64,000 nt of DNA from Thermomonospora echinospora (GCF_900108175.1 NZ_FNVO01000001.1:833499-897498); one strand, 5' to 3'. Shown: positions 44,100 to 53,157, numbered from the stretch's first letter. Made by a program: numbers and translations. Notes: generated by a model from the sequence alone, not told the origin.

Positions 44100-44930
44100 G
44101 TGGCGCTCGGAGCGATCATCGAAGCGGTCGTCGTGTGCCGGGACGTCGAGGCGTCGATCGGTTTCCACGCCCGCGCGTTCGGGCTCGAGGTGATCGAACG
44201 GAACGGCGCCGAGGCGCTCATGGGAGTGCGCGGGGTCGGGACCGGCCGCCTCCGGCTGCGGCCGGCCGCGGCGGGCCGGGAGGCCGAGGAGCCCAGGGTC
44301 TGGGACCTCGGCCCGCGGCTGCTCGGTATGTACTCACGTGATCTGGAGCGATCCACCCGACTGATCGACGAGGCGGGCGGGCGGTCCAGGCAACCGGTGA
44401 CCTACCCCTACGGCTCCGCCTCCCTGAGCGAGGCCGTGGCGCTCGGCAGCGACGGCCTCTGGTGGACGCTGCCCAAGGCCGGGCCCGGCCATCGGCCGAG
44501 CCCCGCGCTGGAGGGCGACCCGCAACGCCTGCACGGGGAACTGCACACGGCGGTCCTGGTGCCTGCCGACCACGAAGAGGCGCTGCGCTTCTTTACCGAG
44601 GCGGGCGGCCTTGAGGTGGCCTTCGACGGAGCGATGAGCGGCGAGCCGTTCGAGCGCATGATCGGCATGCCGCCCGGCGCGAGCCTGCGGCTGTCCTTCC
44701 TGGTCTCGGCCGACCAGGCACCCGCCCGGCTGGAGATCATGTCGTTCACCGGCGTGCAGGCACGCGACCTGTCCGACCGCCCGCTGGGGCTGCGCCGGCT
44801 GGTCTTCGCCGCCGACGACCCGGACGCGACGGCCGCCGCCCTCGAAGCCGCAGGCGGCGTCCGCATCGGCGAGCGCGTCCTGCGCGGGCCCGCCGGCGTC
44901 GAGGTGGAGCTGCGCGGAGCCGCGGCATGA
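44100..44930 (+). CDS. VOC family protein (two domains)
   Basis: This 276-residue protein contains two vicinal-oxygen-chelate domains (about residues 5-115 and 140-272), starting AIIEAVVVCRDVEASIGFHA and LHTAVLVPADHEEALRFFTE. The family includes glyoxalase, extradiol dioxygenase and epimerase proteins, which hold a metal with His and Glu residues. The exact reaction is not evident. It is first in a three-gene + operon with a flavoprotein and another VOC protein, after IclR box B. The GTG start follows GGGGGAGGT. Confidence 0.8.
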   Translation: MALGAIIEAVVVCRDVEASIGFHARAFGLEVIERNGAEALMGVRGVGTGRLRLRPAAAGREAEEPRVWDLGPRLLGMYSRDLERSTRLIDEAGGRSRQPVTYPYGSASLSEAVALGSDGLWWTLPKAGPGHRPSPALEGDPQRLHGELHTAVLVPADHEEALRFFTEAGGLEVAFDGAMSGEPFERMIGMPPGASLRLSFLVSADQAPARLEIMSFTGVQARDLSDRPLGLRRLVFAADDPDATAAALEAAGGVRIGERVLRGPAGVEVELRGAAA

Positions 44931-46399
44931 CCACGGAGAATCTCGGACGTTTCGACGTAGTGGTCGTCGGTGCCGGCACCGGCGGCCTGTGCACGGCCAT
45001 CGAGGCGGCCACCGGCGGCGCCAGGGTCCTGCTGATCGACAAGCAGCAGGAGATCGGCGGCATGCTGCACATCGCCAACGGCGAGTTCAGCGGAGCGGGG
45101 ACCCGCCGCCAGGCCGCGCACGGCATCAGCGACACCCCCGAGGAGCACTTCGCCGAAGTGATGCGGTTGTCCCACGGCAAGGCCGACGAGCGGCTCGCCT
45201 GGCAGACCGTGCGCGCCCAGGGGCGGACGGTCGACTGGCTGGAGAGCCAGGGCTTTGAGTTCGATCCCGCGACACCGGGGCTGGTGCACGGGCACGAGGT
45301 CTATTCGGTGCCCCGCACCTACTGGGGGGTGAGAGCCGGCCTGTCGGTGATCGACGCACTGCGACCGCTGCTCGACGGCCTGGTCGAGCAGGGCGCGGTG
45401 ACCGTCCGGTTCGGCGTCCGGATCGAAGGCGCCGTCGTCGAGGACGGGCGGGTGGCCGGAGTGACCGGGACCGGCCCCGACGGCGGCGAGGTGACCGCCT
45501 ACGGCGACGCCGTCGTGCTGGCCACCGGCGGTTACGACGCCAACCTGGAGCTGCGGAACAGATTCCTGCCGCCCGGCTGCGAGAACGCGTTGATCGCCTG
45601 CCTGGACCACGCGACCGGCGACGGCCTGGTCCTGGCGGAGGAACTGGGCGCGGGCATCAGCGGCGACGGATACTTCATCCCGGTGATGGGACTGATCCCC
45701 GACCCTGGCAGGCCCGGCTTCGCGGTGGACTACCGCGAGGCGTTCGTCGAGGTCGCCCCCGCCTACCGCACCCCGTACGAGATCTGGGTCAACCGCGACG
45801 GTGAGCGTTTCGTCGCGGAGGACACCACCAGTCCCGAGCACCGGGAACGCGCGCTGCTGCGTCAGCCGGGCATCGAGATGCACATCATCTGGGACCAGGC
45901 GATCGCAGCCGCCGCCGAGCCCCTGATCAGGAACGGCGCGGGCGACTGGACGCCCGAGCGCATGCGGGACGAACACTCCCGCGGCCGGTGGATCGTCGCC
46001 GCGGACTCCCTTGAGGAACTGGCGGGCAAGCTCGGCGTATCCCCCGGGGGACTCGTCGAGACCGTGCGGCGCTACAACGAGGCGGTGGCCGCCGGACACG
46101 ATCCCGACCACGGGCGGACGACCCTGCCCATACCGATCTCGCAGGCGCCGTACTACGCCCTTACCTCGGTCGCCGCTTCCCTGCTCAGCCGGGACGGCCT
46201 GCGAGTGAACGGCGAGCTGGCGGTGCTCGACCGGGAGGGCGACCCGATCCCCGGCCTGTACGCGGTGGGAGAGGTACTGGGCAACAACGTCTTCGCCGGC
46301 GACAACTATGTCGGCGGCATGAGCGTGACGCCCGCGATGACGCTCGGCCGGGAACTCGGCCGAGCACTGGCCGCGCGGAGGGGGAGCGGGCGTGGGTGA
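44927..46399 (+). CDS. FAD-dependent oxidoreductase, fumarate-reductase flavoprotein type
   Basis: This 490-residue protein is a paralogue of that at 39500. It shows FDVVVVGAGTGGLCTAIEAA, GGMLHIANGEFSGAGTRRQA, DAVVLATGGYDANLELRNRF and IPGLYAVGEVLGNNVFAGDN. It probably reduces or desaturates the same class of compound as its relative. It sits between two VOC genes with four- and eight-base overlaps, so all three are co-translated. A direct electron donor or acceptor gene is not seen nearby. Confidence 0.88.
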   Translation: MTTENLGRFDVVVVGAGTGGLCTAIEAATGGARVLLIDKQQEIGGMLHIANGEFSGAGTRRQAAHGISDTPEEHFAEVMRLSHGKADERLAWQTVRAQGRTVDWLESQGFEFDPATPGLVHGHEVYSVPRTYWGVRAGLSVIDALRPLLDGLVEQGAVTVRFGVRIEGAVVEDGRVAGVTGTGPDGGEVTAYGDAVVLATGGYDANLELRNRFLPPGCENALIACLDHATGDGLVLAEELGAGISGDGYFIPVMGLIPDPGRPGFAVDYREAFVEVAPAYRTPYEIWVNRDGERFVAEDTTSPEHRERALLRQPGIEMHIIWDQAIAAAAEPLIRNGAGDWTPERMRDEHSRGRWIVAADSLEELAGKLGVSPGGLVETVRRYNEAVAAGHDPDHGRTTLPIPISQAPYYALTSVAASLLSRDGLRVNGELAVLDREGDPIPGLYAVGEVLGNNVFAGDNYVGGMSVTPAMTLGRELGRALAARRGSGRG

Positions 46400-47369
46400 C
46401 ACCGGGCGCGAGCCGCTGATCGAGAGCGTCACCTCGGCGGTGGTCGGCGTCACGGACTTCGGTCCGCACCTCGACCTCTTCTGTGGCGAGCTCGGTTTCG
46501 AGGTCGCCGCGGAGGGCGTGGTCGAGGCCGCCGACGCGGCGCGGCTGTGGGGCGCCGGGCTCGGCGACGTCGAGGTCAGGCTGCTCACCGCGGCGGGCTC
46601 CGCGACGGGCCGTGTCCATTTGCTGAAGGTGAACGGCCCGGTCGCCCCTGCGGAGCATCCGCACACCCTGGACGTCGGCCTCGCCGGCCTCAACCTCTAC
46701 ACCCGTGACATCGACGCCTCCTACGTCCGCCTGACGGCCGCGGGACACCCCTGGATCAGCAGGCCCGCACGGTATGAGGTGCCGCTGGGTGAGGCGGTCG
46801 TGTCGGTGACGGAGGGCTACTGCCTCGGGCCCGATGGGCTCGGCCTCGTCTTCGTGCAGCCGGCGAACGCCCGCGGCACGCAGGCGTGGCGGACCGACCC
46901 GGAGCGGCACTACACGGAGCTGACCTCGGTGGTGGCGCATGTCCCCGACTTCGAGGCGGAGCTCGCGTTCTGGGGGCCTGCGGGACTCGGTCTCTCTGCC
47001 TGGTACGACGTGACGTTCAGCTCCCCGGGCATCGAGGAGATGGCGGCCCTCCCGGAGGGGACCGTGCTCCGGCTCGCCTTCGTCGCGAGCGCCGAAGGCG
47101 GGTCGACCCGCATAGAACTCACCCGGGTGGAGAGCGGTCACCGGGGAGTGGACCGGCGCGGCGTCCAGCGGCCCGCACACGGCCTCGGGCACACGGGGTG
47201 GTCGGTGCGCACCGAGGACGTGGACGCGGCCGTGGAACGCGTGGCGGCCACCGGAGGGCAGGTGGTACGTCCCCCATCCGAGGTTTCCACGCCGCTGCAC
47301 GGCAGGGCACGGGTTGTCGCGGTGGAAACACCCAACGGAATCTCCGTGGAACTATGGCAGACGTTGTGA
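46392..47369 (+). CDS. VOC family protein
   Basis: This 325-residue protein has VOC-type segments (SVTSAVVGVTDFGPHLDLFC at the start, LTSVVAHVPDFEAELAFWGP in the middle and GHTGWSVRTEDVDAAVERVA near the end), which indicates two and perhaps three beta-alpha-beta-beta-beta modules. No clear catalytic set could be assigned. It ends the + operon of VOC, flavoprotein and VOC genes. The GTG start overlaps the flavoprotein stop by eight bases. Confidence 0.75.
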   Translation: MGDTGREPLIESVTSAVVGVTDFGPHLDLFCGELGFEVAAEGVVEAADAARLWGAGLGDVEVRLLTAAGSATGRVHLLKVNGPVAPAEHPHTLDVGLAGLNLYTRDIDASYVRLTAAGHPWISRPARYEVPLGEAVVSVTEGYCLGPDGLGLVFVQPANARGTQAWRTDPERHYTELTSVVAHVPDFEAELAFWGPAGLGLSAWYDVTFSSPGIEEMAALPEGTVLRLAFVASAEGGSTRIELTRVESGHRGVDRRGVQRPAHGLGHTGWSVRTEDVDAAVERVAATGGQVVRPPSEVSTPLHGRARVVAVETPNGISVELWQTL

Positions 47370-47396
47370 TGGCCGGAGCGTTACAAGACAGTGAGA

Positions 47397-47414
47397 AACA
47401 AACATCAGACAAAT
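47397..47414 (+). promoter_or_regulatory. GntR box 5
   Basis: AACAAACATCAGACAAAT includes the exact 11-mer AAACATCAGAC. It lies 99 bases before the first binding-protein gene, and 35 bases before IclR box C, so two regulators may act at this promoter. Confidence 0.6.
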
Positions 47415-47448
47415 CGTTGACGCTGGCCTGAGGTGGTTCCTAAGCTTC

Positions 47449-47479
47449 CCGTAACCCTGTTTCGTGCAGCGGAATCCAT
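47449..47479 (+). promoter_or_regulatory. IclR box C
   Basis: TAACCCTGTTTC followed after five bases by AGCGGAATCCAT matches the 31-bp IclR element at its conserved AAC, GTT and GGA positions. It lies 34 bases before the binding-protein gene. Confidence 0.6.
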
Positions 47480-47512
47480 GTCGGGGGTCGAAGAACCTCA
47501 GGAGGTAGACAC

Positions 47513-48742
47513 GTGCGCAGGTCCACGATCCGCTGGGCTTCCGCGTTGGCCGCGGGTGCTCTGGTGCTCGCCGGCTGCGCGAGCAAGGAAGAGCGCGCGG
47601 GTGACAAGGCGGCCGGCGGAAGCGGCTGGAACGCGGGGTCGGGTGCCGTAAAGATCGGACTCATCTCGCCGATGACCGGGCCGTACGCGATCCTCGGAAT
47701 CCTTCAGCAGAACTCGATCCAGGTCGAGATGGACCGGATCAACCAGGCCGGCGGTATCGGCGGGGCCAAGCTGGAGCTGGTGGTCCGCGACTCCGCGCTC
47801 GACCCGGGCAAGGCGGTGCAGGCCGCCAACGAGCTGGTCGGCGACAACCAGATCCGCATGGTGGTGGGGCCGTCACTGTCGGCCTTCTACAACGCGGCCA
47901 AGGACACCTACGAGCAGAACGCGAAGATCAACTGCCAGCCGGGCGTCGGCACCGGTGATTTCAGCGTGCTGAAGTACGGCTTCCGCTCCCAGGACCCGAA
48001 CTACATCGGTGTCGAGAAGCTGATGCAGTACTTCAAGAGCAAGGGCGTCACCTCCGTCGGGCTCGTCTACGAGGCGGACGACGCCGGCAAGGCCAACGAC
48101 GGCTTCATCGCCGAGTTGGCGCCGAAGTACGGCATCGAGTACCTGGGATTCCAGCAGACCCGTCCCGACGACCAGACGCACCGGCCGTATGTCGACAAGC
48201 TCAAGGGCGCCGGCGCGATCATGGTCTCCAGCAACGTCAGTGGCGCCAAGACGATGGCGGCCGCAGGCGAGGCGGGATACCAGGGCGTCCTGGCCGGCAC
48301 CTCCGGCCTGCAGAACGTCTCCTTCCTCGACGCGGCGGGGGACAGGGCGATCGATTCGGTGTTCTCCGCGGTGAACGTCCAGTTCAACATCCGCGACCGC
48401 GCGTCCTGGAAGCCCGGTTACCGGGACCATGTCGACACGATCGTGAAGAAGTACGGTGTGATCGAGGGTCCCAAGTCGGGCGCCAAGATGCCCAAGGGGA
48501 CCGCGATCGCGGCGGACTGCGTCACCGCGTTCGCCGCCGCGGCGGAGAGCGTCAAGACCCTTGATCCGGACAAGATCGCCTCGGCGATGACGAAGCTTGA
48601 CATTCCGGACACCGAGACTCCGTCGGGTAACCGAATCAAGCCTGCCGACCACGAGTTCTACCACGTCGAGGATCTCCACATCTATCGGTGGGACAAGGAC
48701 GGCCAGGGCTGGTTCATCACGGACGTCACCCCTGGGTCCTGA
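47513..48742 (+). CDS. Branched-chain-type ABC substrate-binding lipoprotein (copy 1)
   Basis: This 409-residue protein has a lipoprotein signal ending ALVLAGCASKEERAG (Cys at about residue 22) and a Leu/Ile/Val-binding fold starting VKIGLISPMTGPYAILGILQ. Such proteins bind amino acids, amides, aromatic acids or urea outside the membrane. No permease genes are adjacent; the closest transporter of this type starts at 61299 and has the same pair of regulatory boxes upstream. The GTG start follows an AGGAGG site. The next gene is a close paralogue. Confidence 0.9.
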   Translation: MRRSTIRWASALAAGALVLAGCASKEERAGDKAAGGSGWNAGSGAVKIGLISPMTGPYAILGILQQNSIQVEMDRINQAGGIGGAKLELVVRDSALDPGKAVQAANELVGDNQIRMVVGPSLSAFYNAAKDTYEQNAKINCQPGVGTGDFSVLKYGFRSQDPNYIGVEKLMQYFKSKGVTSVGLVYEADDAGKANDGFIAELAPKYGIEYLGFQQTRPDDQTHRPYVDKLKGAGAIMVSSNVSGAKTMAAAGEAGYQGVLAGTSGLQNVSFLDAAGDRAIDSVFSAVNVQFNIRDRASWKPGYRDHVDTIVKKYGVIEGPKSGAKMPKGTAIAADCVTAFAAAAESVKTLDPDKIASAMTKLDIPDTETPSGNRIKPADHEFYHVEDLHIYRWDKDGQGWFITDVTPGS

Positions 48743-48800
48743 CCTCGCGGGTCCGGAAGTTCGGCCCGCGCTTCACGCAACACCTGAGAGGAAAACCCCC

Positions 48801-50030
48801 ATGTCCGCCAAAACCGGATACAAAGTCACGGCGCTGCTCGGTGCCGCGCTGCTGCTCACGGCCTGCGCGAGCAAGGAAGAACGAGCCGGGGTGACGCAGC
48901 AGTCCTCCGGCGGCGGGTGGAGCGCGGGCAGGCCCGTGGTGAAGGTCGGGCTGATCGGCCCGATGACCGGCCCGTTCGCCGTCGCGGGCATCTCCCTGGA
49001 GAACTCGGTCAAGGTCGAGATCGACCGGCTGAACGCCGCGGGCGGCCTCGGCGGGGCCAAGCTCGAACTGGTGGTCCGCGACTCCGGGCTCGACCCGGCC
49101 AAGGCGGTGCAGGCCGCCAACGAGTTCGCCGGCGACGACAGTGTCGGCCTGGTGGTGGGGCCGGCGCTGACCGCCTTCTACAACGCGGCCAAGGCCGGCT
49201 TCGAGAGCAACAAGAAGATCAACTGTCAGCCGATGGTGGCCACCGGCGACTTCAGCTCGCTGAAGTACGGGTTCCGCGCCCAGGACCCGGTCAGCCTCGA
49301 CGCCGCGAAGATGATCGCCCACCTGAAGACCGAGGGCGTCACCTCGATCGGCGTCGTCTACGAAGGCGACGACGCCGGCAAGAACACCGCGGACGAGGTC
49401 AAGGCGCAGGCGGAGGCGGCCGGCCTGACCTGGAAGGGCTTCGAGGCCACCCGGCCGGACGACCAGTCCCACCGGCCCTACATCGACAAGCTCAAGGACG
49501 CCGGCGCGATCTGGATCTCCAACTCCTCCAGCGGGGCCAAGACCATGGCCGCCGCCAACGAGGCGGGCTACAAGGGCCTGATCGTGGGCGGTTCGGGCGC
49601 CCGCAACATCTCGTTCGTCGAGGCGGCGGGCGACGCCGCCGACGGCGCGCTCTTCAGCGCCACCTACTACCCCTACCCGAGCCGGGACGGCAGGGACACG
49701 TGGAAGCAGGGCTACCGGCGGCACATCGAGGAGATCGAGAAGCGTTTCGGCAAGAACACCGGTCCCAAGACCGGCGCCGAGTCGCCCAAGGCCGCCGAGA
49801 TCGCCGCGGACTGCGTGTTCGCCTACACGCAGGCCGCCGAGCAGGCCAAGAGCCTGGACCCGGACGCCGTGGCCGCCGCCCTGGAGAAGATCGAGATCCC
49901 GGACACCGAGACCCCGTCCGGCAACTCCATCAAGATCGAGAAGCACGAGTTCTTCAACCTGGACGACATTCACGTCTACCAGTGGAAGAAGGACGACAAG
50001 GGCTGGCACACCGTCGAAGTCGCGAACTGA
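48801..50030 (+). CDS. Branched-chain-type ABC substrate-binding lipoprotein (copy 2)
   Basis: This 409-residue protein is a tandem paralogue of the previous one. It has the signal peptide ending LLLTACASKEERAG, the binding fold starting VKVGLIGPMTGPFAVAGISL and a nearly identical end (IPDTETPSGNSIKIEKHEFF). The two copies have equal length, so the duplication was clean. They may bind related ligands for one transporter. The ATG follows a GAGAGGAAA site, 58 bases after copy 1. A very stable hairpin follows. Confidence 0.9.
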   Translation: MSAKTGYKVTALLGAALLLTACASKEERAGVTQQSSGGGWSAGRPVVKVGLIGPMTGPFAVAGISLENSVKVEIDRLNAAGGLGGAKLELVVRDSGLDPAKAVQAANEFAGDDSVGLVVGPALTAFYNAAKAGFESNKKINCQPMVATGDFSSLKYGFRAQDPVSLDAAKMIAHLKTEGVTSIGVVYEGDDAGKNTADEVKAQAEAAGLTWKGFEATRPDDQSHRPYIDKLKDAGAIWISNSSSGAKTMAAANEAGYKGLIVGGSGARNISFVEAAGDAADGALFSATYYPYPSRDGRDTWKQGYRRHIEEIEKRFGKNTGPKTGAESPKAAEIAADCVFAYTQAAEQAKSLDPDAVAAALEKIEIPDTETPSGNSIKIEKHEFFNLDDIHVYQWKKDDKGWHTVEVAN

Positions 50031-50046
50031 CGAGGCCGGGCCGACG

Positions 50047-50096
50047 CACGTGAAAGGGGCCGTTCCTCCTGAGGGGGGAACGGCCCCTTTCACGTG
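50047..50096. terminator. Bidirectional terminator hairpin
   Basis: A perfect 20-bp stem (left arm CACGTGAAAGGGGCCGTTCC) with a 10-base loop lies between the binding-protein gene and the convergent VOC gene. Read on either strand it has an A-run before and a T-run (CCCCTTTC) within the far arm. It is the strongest terminator of the window. Confidence 0.8.
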
Positions 50097-50105
50097 GGCG
50101 GGCCG

Positions 50106-51038
50106 TCAGTAAGGCTGGTGGAACTCCAGGACCTCGCCGTCCGGGCCGAAGAAGGACTGGGCGAGTGTCCGGCCGTACGGCGGAAGGTCCAGTTCGACCG
50201 CGGGACATACCGGTTCGCCGCCGAGCCGGGTGACCAGCGCGGCGGTGGCCGCGAGGTCGTCGGTGGCCAGTGAGACGGAGAGGATCCCCCGGTGCGGCGG
50301 AACCGCGCGGTCGCGCTGCTGGACGCCGGGGAACCCGACGTACTGGGCCAGTTCCACCCGACCGGCCGACGGGCTGTCCGGGGCGTACAGGTTGATGTTG
50401 CGCAGGCCGGTCCCCGGGGGGAGCCGGAAGAAGGACTCCATGTTCTCGACCAGCTTGTCGTAGAGCTCGACGTAGCCGAGTGCGGAGTAGAAGTCCGCGG
50501 AGGCGCGGGCGTCGGAGACGTGGATGGCGACGGTCTGCAGCACGCTCGGCCGCCCGTCGTAGTCCGCCAGGAGCGACCCCTCGGCGGCCTCCAACTGGAA
50601 GACGTCGAGCACGTTGCCGTCGGGATCGTAGGACAGCGAGTCCCAGGCGGACAGGCCCGCCGCCACCGTCCAGTGGGACGGCTCCGACTTGCTGCGGCCC
50701 CCGGCCGCGCGCAGTCGGGCGACGGCGGTGTGGATGTCACGCACCCGGATGTTGAGCGCGTAGTGCCCGTAGTCCTGTGCCCGCGAATAGTCGCCCCAGT
50801 ACGGTTCTCCGGGTTCGTCGAACTCCACCAGCCGGAGCAGCCCGGTGGCGGCGCCCTCCGGACCCAGCACGGCCGTGCGGCCGGTGAGCCCGGAGGGCAT
50901 CTGCCAGAGGAGCTCCGCCTCGCGTCCGGCGACCTTCGCCTCGGCGAGCCGCGTGTAGGCGAACACGTCCTGGTAGAAGGAGCAGGAACGTTCCAGGTCC
51001 GCCACGGACACCGTCGCCGCCCGCAGGCCGCTGATCAT
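50106..51038 (-). CDS. VOC family protein (two domains)
   Basis: This 310-residue protein carries two vicinal-oxygen-chelate domains, starting ISGLRAATVSVADLERSCSF and VLQTVAIHVSDARASADFYS. The first includes YGHYALNIRVRDI, the second ILSVSLATDDLAATAALVTR. It could be a lyase, isomerase or dioxygenase; no clear metal set is assigned. It is downstream of a small NTF2-like gene in a two-gene - operon preceded by GntR box 6. Confidence 0.8.
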   Translation of the reverse strand: MISGLRAATVSVADLERSCSFYQDVFAYTRLAEAKVAGREAELLWQMPSGLTGRTAVLGPEGAATGLLRLVEFDEPGEPYWGDYSRAQDYGHYALNIRVRDIHTAVARLRAAGGRSKSEPSHWTVAAGLSAWDSLSYDPDGNVLDVFQLEAAEGSLLADYDGRPSVLQTVAIHVSDARASADFYSALGYVELYDKLVENMESFFRLPPGTGLRNINLYAPDSPSAGRVELAQYVGFPGVQQRDRAVPPHRGILSVSLATDDLAATAALVTRLGGEPVCPAVELDLPPYGRTLAQSFFGPDGEVLEFHQPY

Positions 51039-51054
51039 GGACGTCCCTTCCCGT

Positions 51055-51492
51055 TCAGGACAGGGGGACGGCGCCCTCGGGCCACCAGTCCCCGGCGCCG
51101 TAGGGGTCCTCCAGCGGCTGGGAGCCGTGCTCGTGGACGATGCGCCACTCGCCGTTCTCCCGGCGCACCAGCCAGGTCATCCGCATTCGCAGCCGGCCGG
51201 CCTTGCCGTCGCCGACGATGTCGTAGTCGATCACACCGCAGACCTGGGCGAGAGTGTCGCTCTCGAAGACGAACGGCCCCTCGACCCAGCGGAACGCGGT
51301 GATGCCGGCCGGCGACCTGAAATAGGCGTGCCACCCCTCGGCGATCCGGTCACCACCGCGGTTGGTCCAGCGCGGGCCCTCAAGGAAGACGTAGGCGTCG
51401 GCGGCGGGGGAGAAGGTCTCCAGAACGCCGTCCACGTTCTTGTCGATGACGGCGGTGAGCATGGCCTCAGCCGTGCCGAGGGGTGTCCGCAT
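51055..51492 (-). CDS. NTF2/SnoaL-like fold protein
   Basis: This 145-residue protein shows an alpha-plus-beta cone fold typical of the NTF2 superfamily: an N-terminal helix (AEAMLTAVIDKNVDGVLETF), RWTNRGGDRIAEGWHAYFRS and a late strand MRMTWLVRRENGEWRIVHEH. Members include steroid isomerases, polyketide cyclases and ring-hydroxylating dioxygenase small subunits. The ATG at 51492 is chosen because GGAAGG lies seven bases upstream; a GTG at 51507 would add five residues but covers that site. Confidence 0.75.
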   Translation of the reverse strand: MRTPLGTAEAMLTAVIDKNVDGVLETFSPAADAYVFLEGPRWTNRGGDRIAEGWHAYFRSPAGITAFRWVEGPFVFESDTLAQVCGVIDYDIVGDGKAGRLRMRMTWLVRRENGEWRIVHEHGSQPLEDPYGAGDWWPEGAVPLS

Positions 51493-51560
51493 GAGCGTGC
51501 CTTCCACGTGCTGCGGTTCCGCGCCTTGCGGCGGCGGAACATCGGTCGGTCCTTGGACCC

Positions 51561-51579
51561 TAATTGTCTGATGTATAAA
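51561..51579 (-). promoter_or_regulatory. GntR box 6
   Basis: On the minus strand the site reads TTTATACATCAGACAATTA, close to box 3. It lies about 70 bases upstream of the NTF2-like start on the same strand. Confidence 0.6.
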
Positions 51580-51608
51580 GGGTCAAGGTGGGGTGGAGGC
51601 GGTCCGCG

Positions 51609-52604
51609 TCACCCGTGGGCGATACGCACGATCGTCTTGCCGAGGTTCTCCCCGGACATGAGCCTGCGGAAGGCCGCGGGCGCCGACTCCAGGCCCTCGT
51701 GGACGTCTTCCAGCAGGCGCAGCCGCCCCTCCGCCAGAAGTCCGCCGACCTCGCGGAGGAAGCGCGGGCGCAGATCCTCGTGGTCGTAGACCACGAATCC
51801 GTGCACGACCGCCCGGGTCCGCATCAGCAATCCGGCGGGCAGCACCGCAGGAGTGCCCACCTCGTTGGCGTTGTCGGGCAGTCCGCACAGCACCACCCGT
51901 CCGCCGGGTGAGATCAGGTTCATCACTCCGTCGAGCACCGCACCGCTGCCCATGTGGAGATAGCCGTCCACCCCGTTCGGGCAGGCGGCGGCCAGGGCCC
52001 GGGGCCAGGAGGGATCGTGGCGGTCCACGGCCGCGGTGTAGCCGAAGTGCTCGACCGCGATCCGGCATTTCTCGGGTCCGCCGACGATCGCGACCGTACG
52101 GGCGCCGGCGAGCGCGGCGAGCTGCCCGGCCGTGCCGCCGACGGCGCCGACCGCGGAAGAGACCACGACGGTGCCGTCCACGGCGGGGCGCAGCAGCCGG
52201 GTGACCGTGGCGTAGGCGGTGAGGCCCGGCGTGCCGAGGACGCTGAGCACGGCGGTGCGCGGCACGCCGGAGGGCGTGGACAGCGGGCTCAGGGCCGCAG
52301 CGGGGACGGCGGCGTACTCCTGCCAGCCGGTTTCGGCCACGACCCACTCGCCCGTGTCCACGACCCGGGCGATCGCCCGGCCCGGAACGAGGTCTCCGGG
52401 CGCGATTGGCCGATGGCCCAGATCACGCCCGGTCAGGGTGCCTCGGACATAGGGGTCGAGGGAGAGGTCGACCGTGCGGACCAGCACCTCTCCCGGCCCG
52501 GGCTGGGGGACTTCGGTGCTCTCTGCTCGGAAGTCGTCCTCGTGGGGAACGCCGGCGGGGCGCCTGGCGAGGACAATCCTGCGTTGCGAGGAGGGGAGCG
52601 TCAT
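51609..52604 (-). CDS. NADP-dependent oxidoreductase, leukotriene/prostaglandin reductase type
   Basis: This 331-residue protein belongs to the zinc-independent medium-chain dehydrogenase/reductase branch of CurA and prostaglandin reductase, which reduce the C=C bond of enones with NADPH. It has DLSLDPYVRGTLTGRD, LGTPGLTAYATVTRLL, VVSSAVGAVGGTAGQLAALA and VAIVGGPEKCRIAVEHFGY. No zinc ligands of the alcohol dehydrogenase type are seen. The ATG overlaps the stop of the upstream DUF3598-like gene (ATGA). Confidence 0.9.
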   Translation of the reverse strand: MTLPSSQRRIVLARRPAGVPHEDDFRAESTEVPQPGPGEVLVRTVDLSLDPYVRGTLTGRDLGHRPIAPGDLVPGRAIARVVDTGEWVVAETGWQEYAAVPAAALSPLSTPSGVPRTAVLSVLGTPGLTAYATVTRLLRPAVDGTVVVSSAVGAVGGTAGQLAALAGARTVAIVGGPEKCRIAVEHFGYTAAVDRHDPSWPRALAAACPNGVDGYLHMGSGAVLDGVMNLISPGGRVVLCGLPDNANEVGTPAVLPAGLLMRTRAVVHGFVVYDHEDLRPRFLREVGGLLAEGRLRLLEDVHEGLESAPAAFRRLMSGENLGKTIVRIAHG

Positions 52605-53056
52605 CCGACCCGCTTTTCGTTGATCAGGGTGCGCTTCACACAGACGCCGTTCTCCACCCACTGCCAGACACGGGTTCGGTCGTTCCCGTCGTCGCTGAGG
52701 ACGATCAGCTCGTACAGCCGCTGGTCCAGTTCCTCGTCGGCGGCCTTGTAACGCCAGGTGAGGTAGGCGGTGTTCGCGTCGAGGCACCAGGTCACGCCCT
52801 TGATGCGCTCGGTGTCGAAGTGCAGGCGCCCGGCACCGTCGTAGATGCCGGGGAAGGTGTGCTCCTCCGTCCGGCCGTCCGCCCAGCGGTATCGATTGAC
52901 CTGCACGTACCGGTCCGGGTGCTCGGCGGGGAACATGCAGCTCAGGTGGGAGGCGTGCTGGTCGATGAGGTTCCCCTCGGGATCCACGTAGGTGTAGGTG
53001 CCCTTCCACTCACCCTCGTGCCTGGCAAGCAGCGGCATGCCTTCCCGGACGTTCAT
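52601..53056 (-). CDS. Small DUF3598-like (lipocalin-like) protein
   Basis: This 151-residue protein is the most divergent of the three paralogues. It has HEGEWKGTYTYVDPEGNLID near the start and DDGNDRTRVWQWVENGVCVK near the end, and lacks a signal peptide. The ATG follows a GAAGGAG site. It precedes an enone-reductase-like gene and is divergent from another family member at 53220, with IclR and GntR boxes between them. The family pattern suggests a ligand-binding beta-barrel; the role is unknown. Confidence 0.7.
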   Translation of the reverse strand: MNVREGMPLLARHEGEWKGTYTYVDPEGNLIDQHASHLSCMFPAEHPDRYVQVNRYRWADGRTEEHTFPGIYDGAGRLHFDTERIKGVTWCLDANTAYLTWRYKAADEELDQRLYELIVLSDDGNDRTRVWQWVENGVCVKRTLINEKRVG

Positions 53057-53098
53057 GGGTCGCTCCTTCTCCACTGGGGTGCCCCCTAGAGTCGCACA

Positions 53099-53129
53099 GT
53101 GGAACGCTGTTGTCACTAGCGGAACAAGC
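53099..53129 (+). promoter_or_regulatory. IclR box D
   Basis: GGAACGCTGTT followed after seven bases by AGCGGAACAAGC matches the 31-bp element, and its third half-site (GCGGAACAAG) is identical to that of box F. It lies between two divergent operons, six bases from GntR box 7. Confidence 0.68.
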
Positions 53130-53134
53130 CTTGA

Positions 53135-53157
53135 TTTTTAAAGGTCTGACTTTTAAA
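53135..53157 (-). promoter_or_regulatory. GntR box 7
   Basis: The minus strand reads AAAAGTCAGACCTTTAAA, with A/T-rich flanks on both sides that form an extended palindrome around GTCAGAC. It is six bases from IclR box D and 63 bases from the + gene at 53220. Confidence 0.6.

Noticed and set aside
51515-51543. Possible seventh IclR element (GGTTCCGC and GCGGAACA)
   Set aside because: The inverted halves are present, but the AAC and GTT positions of the 31-bp element are not kept and the spacing differs.
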